From: Mucilaginibacter sp.
Lineage (GTDB): Bacteria; Bacteroidota; Bacteroidia; Sphingobacteriales; Sphingobacteriaceae
DNA: 5,936 nt
NCBI GenBank assembly: GCA_025934475.1
Contig: JAICXZ010000226.1
Span: 1 to 5,936 of the forward strand
Reading direction: 5' to 3'
Below, one piece after another: positions 1 through 4,893 of this stretch (position 1 is its first letter; the number at the start of each line of letters is the position of its first letter). A program made the translations under genes and the position numbers. The notes under the pieces are model-generated. The model did no database searches. It had not been told where the DNA came from and saw only the letters and a list, made by a program, of their open reading frames with translations.

Positions 1-269
1 ACCGCGTAAATGTCCGATTCACGCATAATTAAGTACTCTTTACCTTCATAGGTAATTTCCGTACCGGCATATTTGCCATATAAAACCTGGTCGCCCGCCT
101 TAACGGTTAAAGGTTCGTCTTTTTTACCGTCGCCTACTGCAACGACAGTTCCACGCTGTGGTTTTTCTTTAGCAGTATCCGGGATGATGATACCGGATGC
201 AGTTTTCTCTTCGGCCGGAGCAGCTTCCACTACTACCCTGTCTCCGATAGGTTTAATGTTCAATGCCAT
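1..269 (-). CDS. groES: Co-chaperonin GroES (Hsp10), 3' end cut by window edge
   Basis: GroES forms the heptameric lid of the GroEL chaperonin and closes the folding chamber in the cytoplasm. The reading frame begins [15 protein letters not shown], the classic GroES N-terminus. The mobile-loop region around residues 17-31 reads [15 protein letters not shown], where the hydrophobic GIII stretch is the GroEL-binding segment. The body ends [11 protein letters not shown], normally within one to three residues of the stop, so 89 complete codons are visible and only the last few are missing. The start is the ATG at 269-267; no Shine-Dalgarno sequence precedes it, which is normal in Bacteroidota. 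It is separated from secG by a terminator and a gene-free gap, so it probably has its own promoter (see 321-373). groEL would be expected just beyond the left edge; that is inference. Confidence 0.97.
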   Translation of the reverse strand, partial: MALNIKPIGDRVVVEAAPAEEKTASGIIIPDTAKEKPQRGTVVAVGDGKKDEPLTVKAGDQVLYGKYAGTEITYEGKEYLIMRESDIYA

Positions 270-452
270 GATTATTACTTAAATGAATTTTATTTGAGTG
301 TTTAAAATTGCGCTTAATATTCCACATCAACTATGCCAACCAAGCAGTATGGCAGACAAACTGTTTAATTGTCACTTTTAAGTTAGGGGATAAGTTTATA
401 ATTAACGATGGCTTAACACGGGAGTGTCATCATGTCAGTACCATCTTAGGAC
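270..452. other. Gene-free leader region between secG terminator and groES
   Basis: About 180 bp without a credible reading frame on either strand. It is AT-rich and holds the presumed groES promoter and leader. The notable structures are the inverted repeats at 334-354 and 355-373, described separately. A minor ACAC/GTGT dyad lies at 416-427. I see no tRNA, riboswitch or classic CIRCE element (TTAGCACTC-N9-GAGTGCTAA). Confidence 0.7.
321..373 (-). promoter_or_regulatory. Candidate groES promoter/operator with nested inverted repeats
   Basis: Two adjacent dyads lie 52-104 nt upstream of the groES start. The first is GACAA (355-359) and TTGTC (369-373), with a 9-nt spacer. The second is TGCCA (334-338) and TGGCA (350-354), with an 11-nt spacer. 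On the minus strand TTGGCA (339-334) is followed at sigma-54 spacing by ATGT, where the consensus has TTGC, so the -24 half is perfect and the -12 half is weak. Initiation there would give a leader of roughly 40 nt. The dyads are seen directly; their promoter or operator role, and any sigma-54 dependence, are inference. No clear Bacteroidota -33/-7 housekeeping promoter was found in the gap. Confidence 0.35.
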
Positions 453-486
453 AAAAAGGGCTTTGACGAGTTGCCAAAGCCCTTTT
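453..486 (-). terminator. Intrinsic terminator after secG
   Basis: A perfect 12-bp stem pairs 454-465 (AAAAGGGCTTTG) with 475-486 (CAAAGCCCTTTT) around a 9-nt loop. Read on the minus strand, the last arm ends in a run of five T. It starts 17 nt after the secG stop codon and is well placed to end the upstream operon and isolate groES. The opposite strand also ends in TTTT, so it could work in both directions, although no plus-strand gene needs it. Confidence 0.9.
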
Positions 487-503
487 CGAATATCTTTTTG
501 CTA

Positions 504-854
504 TTACTTACCTTTCTTGCCGGTAGCTGCAGGAATAGTAACAGGCGCAGCGTTTGCAGGAGCAGCGTTACCGCCATGGTTCACTTTTTCCATCGTTTTC
601 GAATCTGCGCCAGTCACAGTGGCAGAGCCGCCTGTTTTACCCATTACATTGATAAGCAATGAGAGCACCATAAGCGCGATAGCCAGGATCCAGGTACCTT
701 TTTCTAGGAAGTCGCCGGTTTTTTGTACACCCATCAGTTGCGATGAGCTCGAAAAATTTGAGGTTAAACCACCACCTTTAGGGTTTTGTATCAAAACGAT
801 TGCTCCCAGGAACACACACACTATAACAACCAGGATCATTAACACTAAATACAT
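504..854 (-). CDS. secG: Preprotein translocase subunit SecG
   Basis: SecG is the small non-essential subunit of the SecYEG translocon in the inner membrane and assists SecA-driven export. The 116-residue product shows two membrane helices, at about residues 2-22 and 53-71, with the family signature LIQNPKGGGL between them at about 21-30. The remaining C-terminal tail of about 45 residues is rich in Ala, Pro, Gly and Lys, ends in GKKGK and is probably disordered; such tails are common in Bacteroidota SecG. The start is ATG at 854-852, 11 nt after the stop of the preceding acidic TPR-like gene, so it is the last gene of the operon. A strong terminator follows. Confidence 0.96.
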   Translation of the reverse strand: MYLVLMILVVIVCVFLGAIVLIQNPKGGGLTSNFSSSSQLMGVQKTGDFLEKGTWILAIALMVLSLLINVMGKTGGSATVTGADSKTMEKVNHGGNAAPANAAPVTIPAATGKKGK

Positions 855-865
855 TTCTTTTTATA

Positions 866-2704
866 TTAATTGGTTTTACGTTCTAACAATTGAATTTGGT
901 CGGCAAAGTAACGGCTTTTTTCCGGGAATTTCAACATCAATTTTTTGTAAGTGTTTATGGCTTTGTGATAAAGCATCTGGTCGGTATAAATTTTCGCCAG
1001 CGTTTCGGTTACAAGTTCATCATGATCTTCCGAGCTTTTCTTTGCCTTATTTTCATTATCCAGTTTATCGCTCGTTGGCGGACTAATATGAGGGTCCTCC
1101 ACGATAAACTTTCTGATGATCTCGTCCTCCTTATTTTTTACCTCGAACTCTGTCGCCGATTCTGAGGCGCCTTTCTCCAGCTCGTCAACAGTCTTTACAT
1201 GGAATATATTCTCATAATACTGCTGTTGCAAGGTATCATCACCTGCATGCCTAATGGCCTGTGTGGTGTCCAGCTTAAACGGCTGGTAAATACCTGAGTG
1301 TTCCTGCCGCGTCTTATCGAGCCACCACATAAAAGTGTATGGCATTTTTTCGTCGTGGTATTTGGTAACGCGCTGCGCCTCGGGCTCCGGCAAGGGCAGC
1401 CTCGCTGATGTTTCTAGTGCCGCGTGTTCAACCGTGGCTGCAGCATTTGTTTCCTCTTCGAAAACAGAGGTAAATACTTCGGCCCTATTATCTTCTTCGG
1501 GAACTTCGGTGATAGGCTCGATTTTTTCGGAGCGCTCGAAAACGAAATAATCACTTACTGCCAGGCTTTCGGGAATCAGTTCTTCAAATTCCGGGTGCAA
1601 CTCAACAGGCGTTTCAGCAACTGGTGTTGTTTCGGTGCCGGCCGCTTCGTTTATTTCCCTGGCTTCCAACTCTTCCGGCGAGGCAGCTATCAGTGGTTCA
1701 ACGACTGTAGTTTTTTTTGCTGGTATACTGATACTCTCAATCCCGACAATCTCGTCGAACACATCATCTTCAATGTCATGTGAAGCATCGGCGGCAAGCG
1801 GTATTTGCTGCTCCAATGTCGGATGCTCCTCTTCTATCGATTCAGGTAATTCTATCGCTTCTTCTTCAAAAACAGGTTGAGGTGTATCTGCACGGTGATC
1901 CTCTTCGGGAAGCTCTATTGTCGGCTCGGGAATTGCAATTTGATGCTCCCCCTCTGTTTGTACTAGAGTCTGCTCGGAAGTATGCTCAGGCAATTCAATG
2001 ATTTCTTCTTCATAAATCGACTGGTGGGCATCAGCACGATGGTCTTCAGCGGGTAACTCGGCGACCGATTGGCCCCCGGCAATAGTGGCGGGCAGCTCCT
2101 CATTTACCGTTTCATGAAACTCGATGATTTCTTCTTCATAAGCTGATTGCAACGATTCGGCACGTTGATCTTCGTCAGGCGCTACAGAGGCCTCAGGCTC
2201 ATGTGATGCAAAAATAGTTTCTTCTACCGCATCAGCTACCAAAGATTGTTCTGCGTCAAAATGGTGATCGATAGCATGCACTTCCTCCTGTTCGTCTTCC
2301 GATACGACAACCTCGGCGTGCGGTTCAGCCTGTCCTTCAACTGGCTTCTCCACGATAGCCTCGTCACGATTCAAATTTGCCGATTGACTGATATATCCGC
2401 TTTGACTGATCTGGCTCTGCGAAACTTCGGCCAGGTTTTCGTAAGCGTTCATTATCACATACAGGGCTTTGGGATCAAACGAGGCAGAAGCGCGCCCGAT
2501 ATTGGCCCCGCCACTCGAGCGTGCATAGAGCACCTGCAACAACCCGCTTTGAGGGAAGTCGTCAGCAAGCTGCTTCAGGTTGTGGCTATAAGTATGGCCG
2601 TTATCGGCCGGGTTAGCCAGCAATCTCCACAAAATCTCGTTCTGCCGGTTGTTAAGATATTCGTCCACGAGGGGTGAAACTACGAATTGCTTACCAATTC
2701 GCAA
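866..2704 (-). CDS. Acidic repeat-rich protein with C-terminal TPR-like segment, unknown function
   Basis: The function is not known to me. The 612-residue frame has three parts. Residues about 12-95 form a compact N-terminal region (LWRLLANPAD...PQSGLLQVLYAR) of a type I associate with Bacteroidota proteins in this neighbourhood. Residues about 110-445 are Glu/Ala/Pro-rich, very acidic and probably disordered, with four degenerate repeats around ED(H/N/Q)RA(D/E)...EEE. The C-terminal region has PYTFMWWLDKTRQEHSG (455-471) and ends with a TPR-like helix pair (about 565-600: LAKIYTDQMLYHKAINTYKK, then KFPEKS). There is no signal peptide or membrane helix, so it is probably cytoplasmic. The start is uncertain: no ATG fits, so I use TTG at 2704, overlapping the lptE stop by 14 nt; GTG at 2668 is the main alternative. 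Tight linkage to lptE and secG suggests an envelope-related role, which is inference. Confidence 0.85.
   Translation of the reverse strand: MRIGKQFVVSPLVDEYLNNRQNEILWRLLANPADNGHTYSHNLKQLADDFPQSGLLQVLYARSSGGANIGRASASFDPKALYVIMNAYENLAEVSQSQISQSGYISQSANLNRDEAIVEKPVEGQAEPHAEVVVSEDEQEEVHAIDHHFDAEQSLVADAVEETIFASHEPEASVAPDEDQRAESLQSAYEEEIIEFHETVNEELPATIAGGQSVAELPAEDHRADAHQSIYEEEIIELPEHTSEQTLVQTEGEHQIAIPEPTIELPEEDHRADTPQPVFEEEAIELPESIEEEHPTLEQQIPLAADASHDIEDDVFDEIVGIESISIPAKKTTVVEPLIAASPEELEAREINEAAGTETTPVAETPVELHPEFEELIPESLAVSDYFVFERSEKIEPITEVPEEDNRAEVFTSVFEEETNAAATVEHAALETSARLPLPEPEAQRVTKYHDEKMPYTFMWWLDKTRQEHSGIYQPFKLDTTQAIRHAGDDTLQQQYYENIFHVKTVDELEKGASESATEFEVKNKEDEIIRKFIVEDPHISPPTSDKLDNENKAKKSSEDHDELVTETLAKIYTDQMLYHKAINTYKKLMLKFPEKSRYFADQIQLLERKTN
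1445..2173 (-). repeat. Four degenerate ~23-residue coding repeats in the acidic protein
   Basis: The repeat copies are at 2173-2105 (EDQRAESLQSAYEEEIIEF), 2047-1979 (EDHRADAHQSIYEEEIIEL), 1903-1835 (EDHRADTPQPVFEEEAIEL) and 1495-1445 (EDNRAEVFTSVFEEE). The first three are spaced 42 and 48 codons apart; the fourth is 136 codons further on. The last three are preceded by (E)LPA/E or VPE. The shared core is an acidic pair, Arg-Ala, a short variable stretch, an aromatic residue and EEE. They read as short linear motifs within disordered sequence rather than a folded domain. Confidence 0.75.
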
Positions 2705-3206
2705 AGGCTGCGTTAAAAATATCGTCGGTTAGCTGTTTGTTAATTACCGTGATCAGCTTCTGTTCCTGGTTGGCGATGTCGCCTGTAAAGTCTTGGTGCT
2801 CAGAGAATGAGCGCGTAAAGTTATTCTTCTTGTCAACAACGTTAGTGTACGTAACATTTACGGTGATGGTCAGCCGTTCCGCGCCGGCTATCGGCGCTAC
2901 GTTGTTGCTTGTAGCCTGGATCGAAACCGGTTCTATAGTGTACCCGGTTATGGTGCCCGATATGTGCGCGCTGGCTTCCCCCCCCTGTACGATGGATAAA
3001 CTCGTGGTAGAACGTATCCTGTCCTTTAGCGTCTCGGTAAACTGCTGGCTCAGGTAGTTGACCACCAGCGGCGCGTTGTTTTCAAAATAATCTACATTGA
3101 TGGTCTTCAATCCCACTGTAGAGGCTCCGCTCAAACTTATCTTGCACGATGAGTTTACTAACACCAGCAGCAACATCGAAAACAATACGATTGTTATTCT
3201 TTTCAT
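2691..3206 (-). CDS. lptE: LptE-family LPS-assembly lipoprotein
   Basis: LptE is the outer-membrane lipoprotein that plugs the LptD barrel and helps insert lipopolysaccharide into the outer leaflet. The 171-residue product opens with MKRITIVLFSMLLLVLVNSSC, a lipoprotein-type signal peptide with Cys21 as the likely lipidated residue. The lipobox is imperfect (NSSC, with Asn at -3 instead of the usual Leu). After it comes the Bacteroidota LptE pattern: a SGAS segment, NVDYFENNAPLV, then LSQQFTETLKDRI, followed by beta-rich sequence (SGTITGYTIEPVS, ERLTITVNVTY) and a helical C-terminus. Size and order match this secreted family. The start is ATG at 3206-3204, with one base between it and the stop of the sigma-54 activator, so translation is probably coupled. 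Sequence similarity between LptE families is weak, so the assignment rests on the Bacteroidota pattern and gene context. Confidence 0.88.
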   Translation of the reverse strand: MKRITIVLFSMLLLVLVNSSCKISLSGASTVGLKTINVDYFENNAPLVVNYLSQQFTETLKDRIRSTTSLSIVQGGEASAHISGTITGYTIEPVSIQATSNNVAPIAGAERLTITVNVTYTNVVDKKNNFTRSFSEHQDFTGDIANQEQKLITVINKQLTDDIFNAAFANW

Positions 3207-3207
3207 T

Positions 3208-4434
3208 TTACAGGTTCAATTCTTTTATCTTACGATATAAGGTCCTTTCAGATATGCCAAGCTCATTCGCCGCAAGCTTGCGTTTACCTTTATGTTTTTT
3301 TAAAGCCTTACGGATCAGGTCAGACTCCTTTTCAACCAGCGAGAGCGATTCCTCTACTTCCTCAGCATCATGGAAGGGCCCATTGCTTGTGCTAATAACG
3401 GGTTGCTGAATGGTAAATTGTTGCTCGCCAACATTTCCGGGTAACTCTATGTCGCGGTAGAGTTGATTGATCGCCTGCGGGTTGCTTGCATAGCTTGGGG
3501 AAACGCCTCCGTGTTCGATAATATCGGCAACAAGCTTTTTCAGCTCCACCATATCACGCTTCATATCGAACAGTACCTTGTATAATATATCGCGTTCCGA
3601 AATATCTTCCTTGGCCTGGTTGTCCAGACGCATCGGCAGGTTAGTTTTGCCCGCCTCCTGCGGAATATAATTGAGCAACACCTGCGCAGTTATTATCCTT
3701 TCTGTTTCCAGCACCGCCAATTGTTCAGCCATATTTTTCAACTGGCGAACGTTACCCGGCCACGAATAGTTGACCAGCATCTGCTGTGCATCTTCATCCA
3801 GCTGGATCGGTGGTGTACGGTATTTGTCCGTAAAATCAGCAGTAAATTTCCGAAACAGCAAATAGACGTCTTCTTTACGTTCGCGAAGTGGCGGGATACG
3901 GAGCGGCACAGTATTCAAACGATAATATAGATCCTCCCTGAATTTGCCATTGCGGACAGCCTCATACACATCCACGTTGGTAGCCGCGATGACGCGCACA
4001 TTGGTTTTCTCAACTTTGGATGAACCTACCTTAATGTATTGTCCGGACTCAAGTACCCGCAATAGGCGAGCTTGAGTGCCCAGCGGCATCTCGGCGATCT
4101 CGTCCAAAAAGATGGTACCACCGTTTACGGTCTCAAAGTAACCTTTACGTTCACCAACCGCACCTGTATAAGCGCCCTTTTCGTGACCGAATAGTTCTGA
4201 ATCAATGGTTCCCTCTGGTATGGCGCCGCAGTTAACTGCGATAAACGGCCCGTGTTTACGCGGGCTCATCTGGTGGATGATGTGCGAAAACACCTCCTTA
4301 CCGCTACCACTTTCGCCCGTTATCAAAACGGAGATGTCTGTCGGCGCGACCTGGTTTGCTATCATAATAGCCCGGTTAAGCAGCGGCGAGTTGCCGATGA
4401 TACCGAAGCGTTGTTTTATTTCTTGTACTTCCAT
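3208..4434 (-). CDS. Sigma-54-dependent AAA+ transcriptional activator, no receiver domain
   Basis: This is an enhancer-binding protein that uses ATP hydrolysis to open sigma-54 (RpoN) promoter complexes. Using ATG at 4434 it has 408 residues. Numbered from that ATG, the motifs are Walker A GESGSGKE (40-47), the sigma-54 contact loop as GAYTGA (87-92) rather than GAFTGA, Walker B TIFLDE (107-112), the arginine-finger region FREDLYYRLN (165-174) and WPGNVRQL (225-232). A long, partly low-complexity linker follows, then a Fis-type helix-turn-helix (about 371-408, AANELGISERTLYRKIKE). There is no N-terminal receiver, GAF or PAS domain, so input must come from a partner protein or from expression level, as for PspF. 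TTG at 4446 adds four codons but lies inside the adjacent repeat, so I prefer the ATG. It immediately precedes lptE. Targets are unknown; an envelope role is inference. Confidence 0.95.
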   Translation of the reverse strand: MEVQEIKQRFGIIGNSPLLNRAIMIANQVAPTDISVLITGESGSGKEVFSHIIHQMSPRKHGPFIAVNCGAIPEGTIDSELFGHEKGAYTGAVGERKGYFETVNGGTIFLDEIAEMPLGTQARLLRVLESGQYIKVGSSKVEKTNVRVIAATNVDVYEAVRNGKFREDLYYRLNTVPLRIPPLRERKEDVYLLFRKFTADFTDKYRTPPIQLDEDAQQMLVNYSWPGNVRQLKNMAEQLAVLETERIITAQVLLNYIPQEAGKTNLPMRLDNQAKEDISERDILYKVLFDMKRDMVELKKLVADIIEHGGVSPSYASNPQAINQLYRDIELPGNVGEQQFTIQQPVISTSNGPFHDAEEVEESLSLVEKESDLIRKALKKHKGKRKLAANELGISERTLYRKIKELNL

Positions 4435-4438
4435 AGTG

Positions 4439-4469
4439 AGAATCAAGAATCAAGAGTCAAGAATCGAGA
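4439..4469 (+). repeat. Left copy of the 31-nt heptamer-based inverted repeat
   Basis: This plus-strand repeat is made of 7-nt units GAATCAA, GAATCAA, GAGTCAA and GAATCGA. It matches the reverse complement of 4842-4872 at 28 of 31 positions. It contains the stop codon of the four-helix-bundle gene (4445-4443) and ends 4 nt before the ATG of the sigma-54 activator. Confidence 0.9.
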
Positions 4470-4832
4470 GGGACCATCGCCATTCAGGATATACTCCCTG
4501 AATGAAAAGATCATCTTCTGAAGCTCGACTACAAGTTCCAGACATTTTTGTGATTTTTCTTTTGAGCCGTAAGCCCGTCGTTCGCATATTAACAACTGCG
4601 TTTCGGTTTCGTAAGACGATGTTAACGCTGTCGTCAAAAATTCGCCAAAATGTTTTGCAGTTCGCTTACCGGAACCGTCTGCTATATTAGTTGTTATAGA
4701 GCAAGAGTTTCTATTTAATTGATCAATGAGACAGAACCTTTCATCGGCAGGCAAGCCTTTACAGTAATCATAAACAAAATCCGTAAAGTCTAAAGCCTTC
4801 TGCCAAATCTTCAAATTTTTAAAATTATGCAT
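4443..4832 (-). CDS. Four-helix-bundle protein, 23S rRNA intervening-sequence (IVP) family
   Basis: This 129-residue protein belongs to the four-helix-bundle family first found encoded in intervening sequences of 23S rRNA genes and distantly related to Avd of diversity-generating retroelements. Its biochemical role is not established; nucleic-acid binding is suspected for relatives. Visible family features are the N-terminal NFKNLKIWQKALDFT (3-17), the centre QLNRNSCSITTNIADGSGKR (38-57; family form roughly QLRRAAVSIPSNIAEGSGR), SSYETETQLL (72-81), and a last amphipathic helix to about residue 115. The final 14 residues (LNGDGPSRFLTLDS) look non-native: the last nine are read from the left repeat and the bases next to it, and the TGA stop is formed by a repeat unit. 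The start is ATG at 4832, 9 nt inside the right repeat. The frame is intact, arguing for recent arrival or selection. Confidence 0.93.
   Translation of the reverse strand: MHNFKNLKIWQKALDFTDFVYDYCKGLPADERFCLIDQLNRNSCSITTNIADGSGKRTAKHFGEFLTTALTSSYETETQLLICERRAYGSKEKSQKCLELVVELQKMIFSFREYILNGDGPSRFLTLDS
4481..4504 (-). repeat. Perfect 8-bp hairpin near the 3' end of the cassette gene
   Basis: CATTCAGG (4481-4488) and CCTGAATG (4497-4504) form a perfect 8-bp inverted repeat with an 8-nt loop. It lies inside the four-helix-bundle reading frame, 11 nt inside the left terminal repeat. It has no T run, so it is not an intrinsic terminator. It would form a local hairpin near the base of the proposed long stem. 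Confidence 0.6.
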
Positions 4833-4841
4833 CTTTTTCTA

Positions 4842-4872
4842 TCTTGATTCTTGGCTCTTGATTCTTGACTCT
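4842..4872 (-). repeat. Right copy of the 31-nt heptamer-based inverted repeat
   Basis: Read on the minus strand, this copy is made of units GAGTCAA, GAATCAA, GAGCCAA and GAATCAA, followed by GA. It is the inverted partner of 4439-4469 with three substitutions. It starts 21 nt after the miaB stop and ends 9 nt before the ATG of the four-helix-bundle gene. Confidence 0.9.
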
Positions 4873-4893
4873 ATTGCTTAATCAACACTTAAC

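Larger units (their letters stand above)
4439..4872 (-). mobile_element. Putative repeat-bounded four-helix-bundle gene cassette (434 bp)
   Basis: The unit consists of two 31-nt inverted repeats (4439-4469 and 4842-4872) that enclose one gene almost without spare sequence. If transcribed from the minus strand, as its neighbours are, the two arms could pair with 28 Watson-Crick pairs, one G-U and two mismatches, forming a terminal stem with the gene in the loop. This is the layout of 23S rRNA intervening sequences, which carry genes of the same protein family. No transposase is present and I find no convincing target-site duplication in the flanks. Mobility is therefore inferred from structure and from its position between genes that otherwise form a tight operon. 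Confidence 0.5.

Noticed and set aside
73..282. Plus-strand frame opposite groES
   Set aside because: It is fully antisense to the unmistakable groES reading frame and has no recognisable features.
270..452. Classic CIRCE (HrcA) operator upstream of groES
   Set aside because: No TTAGCACTC or GAGTGCTAA half-sites are present. The GACAA-N9-TTGTC dyad shares only the spacer length.
424..1086. Plus-strand open frame of 220 codons opposite secG and the end of the acidic gene
   Set aside because: It runs through the terminator hairpin and antisense to two well-supported genes, and its translation resembles no protein family. It is a shadow frame.
2246..3057. Plus-strand frames opposite the acidic gene and lptE
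   Set aside because: They overlap convincing minus-strand genes and show mixed, non-family translations.
4443..4832. The cassette as part of a 23S rRNA gene
   Set aside because: The flanks are the miaB 3' end and the sigma-54 activator, with no rRNA sequence. Only the protein family and layout recall the rRNA intervening sequence.
4439..4872. CRISPR array or diversity-generating retroelement
   Set aside because: The heptamers are contiguous, without spacers, and no cas genes are present. The four-helix-bundle protein is only distantly related to Avd, and there is no reverse transcriptase or template/variable repeat pair.
4430..4885. Target-site duplication flanking the cassette
   Set aside because: The flanks (CATAGTG on the left, ATTGCTT on the right) do not give a convincing direct repeat, so I do not claim transposition by a known mechanism.
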